Part shown: one piece after another, positions 1 to 6,938 of the stretch | Layout of the letters: the number at the start of each line of letters is the position of its first letter | Position numbering within the stretch: position 1 is the stretch's first letter | Assembly: GCA_948482415.1 (NCBI GenBank) | Contig: CAOMFZ010000072.1 | Location: 1 to 9,971, forward strand | DNA from: an uncultured Mailhella sp. | Lineage (GTDB): Bacteria; Desulfobacterota; Desulfovibrionia; Desulfovibrionales; Desulfovibrionaceae | Length of the DNA stretch: 9,971 bases | Reading direction: 5' to 3' | The notes under the pieces: generated by a model | The model's input: only the letters and a program-made list of their open reading frames with translations | Databases searched by the model: none | What the model was told of the DNA's origin: nothing | Made by a program: the position numbers and the translations under genes

Positions 1-377
1 GCGTCACTGCCAAGTTCATCAGTAGGACGTTGGGAACCGGTTATAATGACAGGTCTTTTTTCATTTTGCGGATAGCAGAGACTGATAAAATACGCACTTT
101 CTTCCAAGGTGTCTGTTCCTTGGGTAATAATAACACCAAGGCTGTCATTATCATTAAAAATTTTATTAATACAAGTAGTTATTTGATATAAAATATCAAA
201 TGTCAATAAAGAACTGTCTATTGCCGCCAAATCATGAAAAACAAATTGGCAGTCTGACGGGCATTGTAAGGTATCAAAAAGATTTTTCATACTTACTTTT
301 CCCAAGTTTAAACCCCGGTTTTCAGCGCGCTGTGCGGATATGGTGCCGCCAGTGGTAATAATATGAATTTTTTTCAT
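1..377 (-). CDS. L-asparaginase family protein, N-terminal 125 residues (runs off left edge)
   Basis: This is the start of an asparaginase/glutaminase-type amidohydrolase, which hydrolyses L-asparagine to aspartate and ammonia. Read leftward from ATG at 377 it gives MKKIHIITTGGTISAQ, with the first catalytic Thr at T12 in the GGTI motif. The second catalytic block is TQGTDTLEE at 85-93 (T88, D89), and TGSQRPTDELGSDA follows at 113-126. D54-S55 sits where the family has its substrate-binding Ser. There is no signal peptide, so a cytoplasmic (type I-like) enzyme is inferred. The usual His of THGTDT is Gln here, a variant I believe is common in the family. The start is supported by an AGAGGA SD (382-387) four bases upstream. 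It begins 24 bases after the ymdB-family stop and is probably cotranscribed with it. About 200 residues, including the catalytic Lys region, lie outside the window. Confidence 0.93.
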   Translation of the reverse strand, partial: MKKIHIITTGGTISAQRAENRGLNLGKVSMKNLFDTLQCPSDCQFVFHDLAAIDSSLLTFDILYQITTCINKIFNDNDSLGVIITQGTDTLEESAYFISLCYPQNEKRPVIITGSQRPTDELGSD

Positions 378-401
378 AATATCCTCTATTAATTGAGAGA
401 G

Positions 402-1208
402 TTATTCAATTATTGTTACTTGGGTGCGAGGGGCATTTTCACGGAATAGCTGTACAGAAAGCGCTTTTCCTGTGCTGTCGTCCAAATCCATGAGAAAACC
501 ATTTAATGCTCCTTGTCCTGTTGCCTTTTTGAAACTTGAAGGCCGTTTGGTGAGAAAACGGGGAAGTACAGATTCAAAACTCATGCCTAAGCAGGATTGC
601 TCAACGCCGCACATGCCTAAATCTGTCAAATATGCCGTGCCATGGGGTAAAATTTGCGCATCAGCCGTTTGGACATGGGTATGCGTGCCAAAAACAGCGC
701 TCACTTTCCCGTCCAAAGCATAGCCCATGGCTTTTTTTTCGCTGGTTGCTTCGGCGTGAAAATCCACAAAACGAAAAATAATCTCATCATCAAGAGAGCT
801 GACAAAATCAAAAGCAGTCTGGAAAGGACAGGGCAAAGATTCCATAAAGGTAGTGCCTTGAATATTCAATACCGCAATTTTTCGTCCGTCTGCCAAGGTA
901 TAAATATTGGCTCCGCGTCCGGGTGCCGGGCTTGGAAAATTTTGCGGACGAAGCACACGCTCTTCTGTATCAAATTTCGTATATACTTCCTGATTTCTCC
1001 AGCTGTGATTACCGCCGGTAATGCAGTCTATTTTTGCATTTAAAAGCTCATTGATGGTTGAGCTTGTCATTCCGACACCGCCGGCACTGTTTTCACCATT
1101 TGCAATAATGAAATCTATTTGTAATTCTTCTTTTAAATACGGAATACGGTTTTTTAATGCCTGTCTGCCAATACTGCCGCATACATCGCCAAGGGCTAAT
1201 ACTCTCAT
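402..1208 (-). CDS. ymdB: YmdB/TIGR00282-family metallophosphoesterase
   Basis: A 268-residue protein of the YmdB family (TIGR00282), full length for the family. The characterised Bacillus subtilis YmdB is a 2',3'-cyclic nucleotide phosphodiesterase affecting motility and biofilm genes; whether this protein shares that substrate is inference. All dinuclear metal ligands expected in the family are visible: D8 in GDVCG, E39-N40 in NGENSAGG, N67-H68 in GGNHSW, H151 in DFHAEATSEK, and H176 and H178 in GTHTHVQTAD. The family block around TDLGMCG (195-201) is also present. After the GNHxW motif the usual Asp appears to be Arg (W70-R71). It is a cytoplasmic protein with no signal or membrane segment. 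The start has a CAGGAT SD (1214-1219). It lies 81 bases after the HD gene and 24 bases before the asparaginase gene, so an operon is likely. Confidence 0.93.
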   Translation of the reverse strand: MRVLALGDVCGSIGRQALKNRIPYLKEELQIDFIIANGENSAGGVGMTSSTINELLNAKIDCITGGNHSWRNQEVYTKFDTEERVLRPQNFPSPAPGRGANIYTLADGRKIAVLNIQGTTFMESLPCPFQTAFDFVSSLDDEIIFRFVDFHAEATSEKKAMGYALDGKVSAVFGTHTHVQTADAQILPHGTAYLTDLGMCGVEQSCLGMSFESVLPRFLTKRPSSFKKATGQGALNGFLMDLDDSTGKALSVQLFRENAPRTQVTIIE

Positions 1209-1238
1209 TTTTTATCCTGTTATTATAGTGTGCTAAAA

Positions 1239-1267
1239 TGTATAAAAAGAAATTTGTTGTTATGCAA
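1239..1267 (-). promoter_or_regulatory. Possible internal promoter for the ymdB-asparaginase pair
   Basis: In the 81-base gap between the HD gene and the ymdB-family gene the minus strand reads TTGCAT (1267-1262), 17 bases, then TATACA (1244-1239). The two hexamers each match four of six sigma-70 consensus positions with ideal spacing, and the inferred start would leave a leader long enough to hold the CAGGAT SD. In AT-rich DNA such matches occur by chance, so this is only a candidate. Confidence 0.3.
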
Positions 1268-1289
1268 GAAATTTATGCAGAGCTTATTG

Positions 1290-2063
1290 TTAATATGCAT
1301 TGAGTGCGCCAAAAATAAACGCTTTAAACTCTTCAATTTCCTTCGTTTTGGGCAAAGTGGCAAGAATGGTTTGTATATGCCCCTGTTCTTTTAACATTTT
1401 TATGCTTATTGAATAATTTAAATCAAATATCCACGCACAAATCAGTATTTTAAAATCATTGGCATACACAAGGTCAGTATAGTTGATTGCCTGTTTGTGC
1501 ATTGCCGCATTAAAAATATGTTTGGAATAAAGAAGCGGTTCATCTTTGACACTGAGAGTAACCTTTTCCTTTTCAGGCAGTTTATTGGTAAAATTCTCTG
1601 ACAAAACGCGAAGGATATCGACTTTATCTGCATCACGAATAATTTGGCATAAGTCCTTATACTGAGAGGGGAGTTTTTCAGGAAGTATCAATTTATTATG
1701 CAGGATAATGGCGGATAATATTTTTTTTTGAATAAATGCGGGTTCTTTTAAAAATTGTGCATGTTTTTTTAAAACCCGCACAGCAATATTGGCATGGTCT
1801 TCGCTTTTTTTGTCTAAAAAGGTCTTGTATTTTTGTAATTGCAAAAAACGCCCAATATCATGGTACAGGGCGGTTAGTTCTGCGCAGTATCTGTCTTCAT
1901 CTGATAAGGATAAATTTTCAATAATACGTTTCGTATTATTAACAACTCGAAATGTATGTTCTTTTTTGAGAACCAAACAAGGGTCGGAAGTTTTCTGCAA
2001 AAAAGTTTGAACATACGATAAAAAACTTTGCTCGTGGAGTGCGTAGTTATTTTGTGTTGTCAT
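1290..2063 (-). CDS. HD-domain (HDIG-type) metal-dependent phosphohydrolase
   Basis: A 257-residue cytoplasmic protein with the HD-superfamily metal-binding signature. H36 lies in KKEHTFRV, the H68-D69 pair in LYHDIGRF, H90 in SEDHANIAV, H122 in ILHNK, and a conserved Asp cluster in IRDADKVDIL (D144-D149). These residues are what a catalytically competent HD phosphohydrolase or nucleotidase needs. The substrate cannot be told from sequence; no GGDEF, PAS, RelA/SpoT synthetase or tRNA nucleotidyltransferase domain is attached. The C-terminal ~100 residues have no motif I recognise. The SD is weak (AAAGA about eight bases before ATG), and the gene begins 17 bases after the stop of a small membrane-protein gene, so translational coupling to it is possible. 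Its neighbour is another phosphoesterase family (YmdB), which may hint at nucleotide turnover, but this is inference. Confidence 0.88.
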   Translation of the reverse strand: MTTQNNYALHEQSFLSYVQTFLQKTSDPCLVLKKEHTFRVVNNTKRIIENLSLSDEDRYCAELTALYHDIGRFLQLQKYKTFLDKKSEDHANIAVRVLKKHAQFLKEPAFIQKKILSAIILHNKLILPEKLPSQYKDLCQIIRDADKVDILRVLSENFTNKLPEKEKVTLSVKDEPLLYSKHIFNAAMHKQAINYTDLVYANDFKILICAWIFDLNYSISIKMLKEQGHIQTILATLPKTKEIEEFKAFIFGALNAY

Positions 2064-2080
2064 GTTTGTATCTTTATTGT

Positions 2081-2248
2081 TTATTGAAGATTATCTTTGT
2101 CGTTTTCATTAATATTTTTCCATAAATTCTTTCTTAAAATTCCTTTCGGACCGTATAAAAATCTCAAGAAAAAAATAAAGAGAAAACAAACAGCAAACAT
2201 AAGGAACATGGTCATAAATTTTGTTCCCAAAATTTCTGTAAAATCCAT
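2081..2248 (-). CDS. Small single-pass membrane protein (55 aa), function unknown
   Basis: A short ORF of 55 residues that begins MDFTEILGTKFM. It has one hydrophobic segment at about residues 11-31 (rich in Phe, Leu, Met, Ile, Val), followed by a basic/glycine motif LYGPKGILRK (31-40) and a charged polar tail ending NDKDNLQ. The layout suggests an N-out/C-in single transmembrane helix by the positive-inside rule, because Arg and Lys follow the helix. The start is supported by GGTGA (2256-2252) three bases before ATG, matching the 3' part of the SD consensus. It ends 17 bases before the HD gene and is the first gene of the leftward row. The overlapping rightward frame has no SD and is not believed. 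I recall similar short proteins with a YGPKG-like motif in Desulfovibrio relatives but cannot verify that. It is not long enough for a domain assignment. Confidence 0.68.
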   Translation of the reverse strand: MDFTEILGTKFMTMFLMFAVCFLFIFFLRFLYGPKGILRKNLWKNINENDKDNLQ

Positions 2249-2273
2249 AATTCACCGAAATAAATTGAAATTT

Positions 2274-2302
2274 TTGTCATATTTTCAAAATATCCGCATA
2301 AA
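2274..2302 (+). promoter_or_regulatory. dnaE: Candidate promoter P1 for dnaE-queD
   Basis: TTGTCA (2274-2279), a 17-base spacer and CATAAA (2297-2302) match five and four of six sigma-70 positions. Transcription would start near 2309 and give a leader of roughly 57 bases that contains a small stem-loop and the dnaE SD. It overlaps the candidate promoter of the divergent operon, so the two would compete for the same stretch. Confidence 0.35.
2279..2293. repeat. 15-base palindrome in the divergent control region
   Basis: ATATTTT-C-AAAATAT is a perfect inverted repeat with seven-base arms and a one-base centre. It covers the -10 of the leftward promoter candidate and the spacer of the rightward one, a position suited to a dimeric regulator. 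The AT-rich composition makes chance palindromes easier, so operator function is only a possibility. Confidence 0.35.
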
Positions 2303-2307
2303 GTCAA
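2279..2307 (-). promoter_or_regulatory. Candidate promoter for the leftward operon
   Basis: On the minus strand TTGACT (2307-2302) is followed by 17 bases and AAATAT (2284-2279). The -35 matches five of six consensus positions and the -10 only three of six. The inferred transcript would start about 25 bases before the small membrane-protein gene. The weak -10 lies inside a 15-base palindrome, which would make repression or activation easy; that is inference. Confidence 0.35.
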
Positions 2308-2323
2308 GCATTATTAAGCTTGA
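2304..2323. repeat. Inverted repeat / small stem-loop upstream of dnaE
   Basis: TCAAGC and GCTTGA form six-base arms around the eight-base loop ATTATTAA. If dnaE is transcribed from P1 this is a stem-loop at the very start of the leader; on the other strand it overlaps the -35 of the leftward operon. It is too weak and too far from the T run at 2331-2338 to read as a terminator. Confidence 0.35.
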
Positions 2324-2348
2324 ATAAAAAATTTTTTTAGACTATAAA
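2320..2348 (+). promoter_or_regulatory. dnaE: Candidate promoter P2 immediately before dnaE
   Basis: TTGAAT (2320-2325), 17 bases (an A-run/T-run tract) and TATAAA (2343-2348) match four and five of six consensus positions. The transcript would start at about 2355, at the first base of the AGGAG SD, leaving a leader of only about 11 bases. That is an awkward arrangement, so P1 is at least as likely. Confidence 0.3.
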
Positions 2349-2354
2349 ATATGC

Positions 2355-2359
2355 AGGAG
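2355..2359 (+). promoter_or_regulatory. dnaE: Ribosome binding site that fixes the dnaE start
   Basis: AGGAG lies six bases before ATG at 2366. The open frame has another ATG at 2351, but that codon precedes the SD, and the family N-terminus begins MSFVHLH, which matches translation from 2366. Confidence 0.85.
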
Positions 2360-2365
2360 TTATTT

Positions 2366-5300
2366 ATGTCTTTTGTACATTTGCATTGCCACACAGAATA
2401 CAGTTTGCTTGACGGAGCAATCAGAATTGAGGATTTAACAAAAAAGGCAAGCAGTCTGGGAATGCCTGCTGCGGCTATTACTGACCACGGCAATATGCAC
2501 GGGGCAGCTTATTTTTATATGTCCTGCAAAGACCATGGCATTACTCCCATTTTAGGCTGTGAAGTTTATGTTACCCGCGACCATACTGACAATACCAGTG
2601 AGCTGGCAAAAGTTCGGCATCACCTTATTTTATTGGCAAAAAACAAAATTGGCTATCAAAATTTAATTGCCCTTGTCAGCAAGAGTTTTGTGGACGGGTA
2701 TTATTATAAACCGCGTGTGGATAAGGGCTTGCTGAGAAAGTACAGTGACGGCGTAATTGCGCTTTCTGCCTGTATTGCCGGTGAAATCCCAAGAACACTG
2801 CGGGGGAATAATGCCTTTATTCAGGGCGGCGGAACCTTTACCGACGCAATTAATATAGCCAAAGAATACGCCGCTATTTATCCGGACAGATTTTATCTTG
2901 AAGTGCAGTCAAATACACTTCCGGAGCAGAGCCTTGTCAATGAAAAGCTCTATGAATTGGCCCATGAAACCAAGCTGCCCCTTGTTGCCACCAATGACTG
3001 CCATTATTTGAACAGTGAAGATGTGGAAGCCCATGATATTCTGCTTTGTGTGCAGCAGCAGAGAACGGAATTTGACGAAAACCGCTGGAAATTTGATGCA
3101 AAGGATTTATATTATAAAACTCCGGACGAAATGATACGCTCTTTTCCGGATTATCCGGAAGCCATTGAAAATACGCTCAAGATTGCAGATGAATGCAAGG
3201 GCTTGGAAATCCAATTAAAAACACCTCCGTATCATTTTCCTGTTTATGATCTTCCTGAAGGCATGACTCTGGAAACAGAATTTAGAAAACTTGCGCGCGA
3301 AGGCCTCGAAAAACGCCTTGAAAAGCATCCGAAACGAGATACGCTTGATGTAGCCATGTATCGGGAACGTCTTGAAATGGAGCTTGATGTTATCTGCGGC
3401 ATGGGCTTTCCCGGCTATTTCCTTATCGTGCAGGATTTTATTAACTGGGCGAAAAATCATGGTATTCCTGTTGGTCCGGGACGTGGTTCTGCCGCTGGTT
3501 CCATTGTTGCATGGTCACTCCGTATTACCAACCTTGACCCTATTCCCTATCATTTGTTTTTTGAAAGATTTTTGAATGTGGAACGTATTTCCATGCCTGA
3601 TATTGACGTTGATTTTTGCGAAGACAGGCGTCTTGAGGTTGTGGAATATGTTTCTCAAAAATACGGAAGAGATAAGGTTGCGCAGATTGCCACCTTTGGA
3701 AAAATGAAAGCAAAAGCCGTTATTCGCGATGTGGGGCGTGCTATTGGTTTATCTTTTCAGGATACAAGCCGAATCTGCAAAATTTTAGGTGATGATTTAG
3801 GCATTACGCTTGAAAAATCACTTGCCAACAACAGCGAATTTAAAGCAGAATATGAAAAAAATCCGTCTTCCAAACGGCTTATTGATATTTGTCTGCGCTT
3901 GGAGGGACTGTCTCGTCATGCTTCAACCCACGCCGCGGGGGTTGTTGTTTCAGATAAGCCCATGCATGAATATTTACCGCTCTTTATTCGGGCAGATAAG
4001 AGCAATAAAAAAGAACTCATTACGCAGTATGATATGAAAGTTGTTGAGAAAGTTGGACTGGTAAAGTTTGACTTTTTGGGACTTCGTACCATTACCATGA
4101 TTGATAAAGCCATTAAAAATATTGTTCGGCAGGGCAAAACTCCTCCGGATTTGGATATACTTCCTTTTGATGACCCGCAAATTTATGATTTGTATGCAAA
4201 GGGTGATACGGACGGGGTTTTCCAGGTTGAAAGCACAGGTATGCGTAAATATCTGCGCATGCTGCGTCCTACTTGTTTTGAAGATTTAATCGCTATGCTT
4301 GCCCTTTACCGTCCGGGACCGCTGAACTCCGGTATGGTTGATGAATTTTGTAAACGCAAACACGGAGAAGTGGAAGTTACCTATCCTTTGCCTGAATTGG
4401 AACAATGTTTAAAAGATACTTACGGCGTTATTGTTTATCAGGAACAAGTTATGCAGATTGCGCAAATTACAGCGCAGTATACGCTTGGCGGCGCTGATTT
4501 GCTTCGCCGTGCCATGGGTAAGAAGAAACCGGAAGAAATGGCAAAGCAGCGGGGCATTTTCCTTGACGGTTCCGGCAAACGGGGAGTTCCTGAAGAAAAA
4601 GCCAATGAAATTTTTGACCTTATGGAAAAATTTGCTGAATATGGTTTTAACAAAGCCCATAGTGCGGCCTATGCCGTTATTTCTTACTATACTGCATATT
4701 TGAAAAAATATTTTCCGGTAGAATTTATGAGTGCTTTGCTTTCTTCCGAAATTGGCAACCAGGATAAAATATTAAAATATGTGGCTGTCTGCAATGAAAT
4801 GAATATCAAAGTAAAGAGTCCTGATATCCAAAAGAGCAGACGTGAATTTACACCTGATAATGACTGTATTATTTATGGACTTGGCGGCGTCAAAACTGTT
4901 GGTGATGAAGCAATCAATGAAATTGTGCGCAATCGTGAAGAAAAGGGTCCTTACAAATCTTTTTATGATTTTTGCCTGCGGGTAAACTTGCGTAAAGTAA
5001 CCAAGCGCGTTTTGGAAAACCTGATAAAAGCCGGTGCATTGGATTGTTTTGGCGTTTCAAGAAACGGGCTTTTGGCAAGTATGGAGACGGTTCTTGCCAA
5101 GGTGGCAAAAAAGCTCAAAGAAAAAGAGTCAAAACAGGTATCTTTGCTGATGTTTGCTCCTGTTGAAAATGAAAAAAACAGTTCAGGCGGCATTGGTTTT
5201 GTCTGCTCAGAACAGAATTTGCCGGAATGGACAGAAGAAGAAAAAATTAATTATGAAAAAGAAGCACTTGGATTTTATTTAACTTCTCATCCGCTGCAAG

Positions 5301-5902
5301 CCTATAAGGCCGATTTTGAGCGTCTTGGCATTATTCCTCTTGAGGATATACAGCATATTGAAAATAAAACACTTGTGCGCACAGCGGTTTTGGTGACAGG
5401 TATAAAAGAAATTGTTACTAAAACAGGCAAAAAAATGGCATTTTTACAGATTGAAGATTTAACCGGACATGGGGAATTGACAATTTTCCCTAAAAAATAC
5501 GAAGAGTTACGTCATTATTTTATAGAAGAATCCAACAATCTTTTCTATTTGACTGCCACGGTTGATAAAAATCAGGCGGACGAAAATGCGTACAATGAAG
5601 ACAGTGATGAGGAAGAAGAAGCAAAAATTGAAATAAAATTGCTGGCTGAAAATATGGTTCCGCTTCTTGAAGCCTGCGAAAGCTGCAATAAAGAAGTCTG
5701 CATAGATTATGGCTCCAATTCTATCAATAATATTGCTTTATTCAAGCAATTATTGACAAAGCATAAGGGAAATGCACCGTTATCCATGTGGTTTACTGTT
5801 GATGATGAGTTTTCCTGCCAGCTCAAATTTGGCGAAGAGTGGAATGTTAAAGTTACCCCTGAATTTTACCGCGATATTCGTACATTCAGTGAAATAAAAT
5901 AA
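2366..5902 (+). CDS. dnaE: DNA polymerase III alpha subunit (DnaE)
   Basis: The catalytic subunit of the replicative DNA polymerase, 1178 residues, normal for bacterial DnaE. An N-terminal PHP domain (about 2-220) opens MSFVHLHCHTEYSLLDGA and keeps H7 and H9, TDHGNMHG, GCEVY and ATNDCHYL, so its metal site looks intact. The palm contains GPGRGSAAGS (from about 369), the catalytic PDIDVDF (Asp 412/414/416) and the third Asp D569 in LVKFDFLGLRT. RPGPLNSGMVDEF, YGVIVYQEQVMQIA, and FNKAHSAAYAVISY of the finger region follow. A helix-hairpin-helix region (about 875-912) precedes a clamp-binding motif QVSLLMF at 924-930, and an OB fold spans roughly 1005-1085. An acidic stretch (DSDEEEE) follows the OB fold. 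It is the first gene of a rightward row; queD starts 12 bases after its stop. No proofreading subunit (DnaQ) is in the window. Confidence 0.98.
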   Translation: MSFVHLHCHTEYSLLDGAIRIEDLTKKASSLGMPAAAITDHGNMHGAAYFYMSCKDHGITPILGCEVYVTRDHTDNTSELAKVRHHLILLAKNKIGYQNLIALVSKSFVDGYYYKPRVDKGLLRKYSDGVIALSACIAGEIPRTLRGNNAFIQGGGTFTDAINIAKEYAAIYPDRFYLEVQSNTLPEQSLVNEKLYELAHETKLPLVATNDCHYLNSEDVEAHDILLCVQQQRTEFDENRWKFDAKDLYYKTPDEMIRSFPDYPEAIENTLKIADECKGLEIQLKTPPYHFPVYDLPEGMTLETEFRKLAREGLEKRLEKHPKRDTLDVAMYRERLEMELDVICGMGFPGYFLIVQDFINWAKNHGIPVGPGRGSAAGSIVAWSLRITNLDPIPYHLFFERFLNVERISMPDIDVDFCEDRRLEVVEYVSQKYGRDKVAQIATFGKMKAKAVIRDVGRAIGLSFQDTSRICKILGDDLGITLEKSLANNSEFKAEYEKNPSSKRLIDICLRLEGLSRHASTHAAGVVVSDKPMHEYLPLFIRADKSNKKELITQYDMKVVEKVGLVKFDFLGLRTITMIDKAIKNIVRQGKTPPDLDILPFDDPQIYDLYAKGDTDGVFQVESTGMRKYLRMLRPTCFEDLIAMLALYRPGPLNSGMVDEFCKRKHGEVEVTYPLPELEQCLKDTYGVIVYQEQVMQIAQITAQYTLGGADLLRRAMGKKKPEEMAKQRGIFLDGSGKRGVPEEKANEIFDLMEKFAEYGFNKAHSAAYAVISYYTAYLKKYFPVEFMSALLSSEIGNQDKILKYVAVCNEMNIKVKSPDIQKSRREFTPDNDCIIYGLGGVKTVGDEAINEIVRNREEKGPYKSFYDFCLRVNLRKVTKRVLENLIKAGALDCFGVSRNGLLASMETVLAKVAKKLKEKESKQVSLLMFAPVENEKNSSGGIGFVCSEQNLPEWTEEEKINYEKEALGFYLTSHPLQAYKADFERLGIIPLEDIQHIENKTLVRTAVLVTGIKEIVTKTGKKMAFLQIEDLTGHGELTIFPKKYEELRHYFIEESNNLFYLTATVDKNQADENAYNEDSDEEEEAKIEIKLLAENMVPLLEACESCNKEVCIDYGSNSINNIALFKQLLTKHKGNAPLSMWFTVDDEFSCQLKFGEEWNVKVTPEFYRDIRTFSEIK

Positions 5903-5914
5903 AGGAAAAATGAT

Positions 5915-6307
5915 ATGGCACGTTCTTTTTGGCAATTAACGGTAAGGGAAAGTTTTTCATCTGCCCATGCGCTGCGCAATTATCAGGGCAAATGTGAAAA
6001 TATGCATGGACATAATTATTTGGCAGAATTGGTGGTTGAAGGGGATACGCTTACCGAAGATACGGAACTTGTTGCGGATTTTACGGTGCTCAAAAAAATT
6101 CTGCGTGAAGAACTGGAAAAGCTTGACCATTGTTTTTTGAACGATACACCGCCTTTTGACAAAATTAATCCTTCTTCTGAAAATATAGCCCGCTACTTGT
6201 GGAAATGCATTGAGCCGCGCCTCAAAGTATATCCTGTCAAATTATACAGCGTCAGCATCAGCGAAAAAGCTGCCCAAACCGCCACTTATCGCGAAATAAC
6301 AGAATAA
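5915..6307 (+). CDS. queD: 6-carboxy-5,6,7,8-tetrahydropterin synthase (QueD)
   Basis: A 130-residue member of the 6-pyruvoyl-tetrahydropterin synthase fold that converts 7,8-dihydroneopterin triphosphate to 6-carboxytetrahydropterin, the second step in making queuosine and other 7-deazaguanines. Zinc ligands are H18 (SSAHAL) and H31 and H33 (MHGHNY). The nucleophile is C27 in GKCENMHGHN. The catalytic Asp-His pair is D71-H72 in LDHCFLND, and E117 in SVSISEKA is the pterin-anchoring Glu. The CxxxHGH spacing marks QueD rather than the eukaryotic type. NPSSEN (85-90) replaces the usual NPTAEN. The SD AAGGA lies about eight bases before ATG, 12 bases after dnaE. No queC, queE or folE is nearby, so the rest of the pathway must be elsewhere. 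Confidence 0.95.
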   Translation: MARSFWQLTVRESFSSAHALRNYQGKCENMHGHNYLAELVVEGDTLTEDTELVADFTVLKKILREELEKLDHCFLNDTPPFDKINPSSENIARYLWKCIEPRLKVYPVKLYSVSISEKAAQTATYREITE

Positions 6308-6308
6308 T

Positions 6309-6920
6309 ATGCAAAATTTTCTTTTGCAAACCTATTGCATAAAACTTTCTGATGAAATTGCAAAATTTCTCTCGCAAAAAGAGAAAAACTGTAACGCTGC
6401 CATTTTTCAAAATAATATAAATATAAATAAAATTCAAATAGTTAACCTTGAAATGGCATGTCAGAAATATGCTTTGCCATGTGTGACGTTTAATCAAGAA
6501 CTGCAAGTAATGACAAGTAATTTTGAAAATACGGGCTATGAGAGTTCCGATAAATTCGATGTCGTGCTTTCGTTCTTTAATTTGCATACCATGTCAAAAG
6601 AAGAGCAAATTCAATGTATTCAAAAAATGCATGAACTTGCCCCAAAAGCTCTGTTTCTTGAATATGAAAATCCGGAAAGGAATTTAGCGTACTTGGGTTA
6701 TTTTCCTTTTATGTTCACTCAATATGCTGTGTGCTTTCTTGATACGTTATTTACAGCAAATAAAAATTCTTTGCATTATTTGCAGGAATATTTAAACAAT
6801 GGGGCAGTGGAAGGCATTATATATGCTTTGCCGCAAATTTTGCCGGGTACTTCCATAAGAATACTTGCGCGCAGGCATTTAGGCTTAGGCGCTGTCGGCA
6901 TGGCATATCTCGAATGGTAA
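6309..6920 (+). CDS. Class I methyltransferase-like protein lacking a visible SAM motif I
   Basis: A 203-residue cytoplasmic protein whose second half resembles type 11/UbiE-like SAM-dependent methyltransferases. FDVVLSFFNLH (83-93) resembles post-motif strand 4, EEQIQCIQKMHELAPKALFLEYENPERNL looks like the following helix and strand 5, and the end (SIRILARRHLGLGAVGMAYLEW) fits strands 6-7. IQIVNLEMACQKYA (about 42-55) could be motif II. The glycine-rich motif I (DxGxGxG) expected just before it is absent; the sequence there reads NAAIFQNNININ. It may be non-catalytic, diverged or internally deleted. The start is one base after the queD stop, with no good SD and a hairpin over the start codon, so it probably depends on coupling to queD; the next in-frame ATG is near 6453. 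It ends 18 bases from the convergent DUF3179 gene. Confidence 0.6.
   Translation: MQNFLLQTYCIKLSDEIAKFLSQKEKNCNAAIFQNNININKIQIVNLEMACQKYALPCVTFNQELQVMTSNFENTGYESSDKFDVVLSFFNLHTMSKEEQIQCIQKMHELAPKALFLEYENPERNLAYLGYFPFMFTQYAVCFLDTLFTANKNSLHYLQEYLNNGAVEGIIYALPQILPGTSIRILARRHLGLGAVGMAYLEW
6310..6328 (+). repeat. Hairpin over the start codon of the methyltransferase-like gene
   Basis: TGCAAAA (6310-6316), loop TTTTC, and TTTTGCA (6322-6328) form a perfect seven-pair stem that begins inside the ATG at 6309. The ten-base word TGCAAAATTT recurs at 6359-6368. A ribosome finishing queD would melt the stem, consistent with coupled translation, but the effect is inferred. Confidence 0.4.
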
Positions 6921-6938
6921 ACTTCCTTTATTTTCCCA

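Noticed and set aside
1222..1227. Perfect minus-strand TATAAT before the ymdB-family gene
   Set aside because: No -35 is found at 16-18 bases, and transcription would start inside the SD.
2097..2327. Rightward 76-residue open frame rich in Lys, Ile and Phe
   Set aside because: It lies opposite the small membrane-protein gene and runs through the divergent promoter region, has no SD, and looks like an antisense translation of that gene.
2304..2338. Stem-loop followed by a T run as a terminator
   Set aside because: The stem is six pairs with an eight-base loop, the T run begins eight bases later, and no rightward gene lies upstream to be terminated.
2351..2365. Upstream ATG as the dnaE start (five extra residues)
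   Set aside because: It precedes the AGGAG SD and overlaps a -10-like sequence; the family N-terminus MSFVHLH fits the ATG at 2366.
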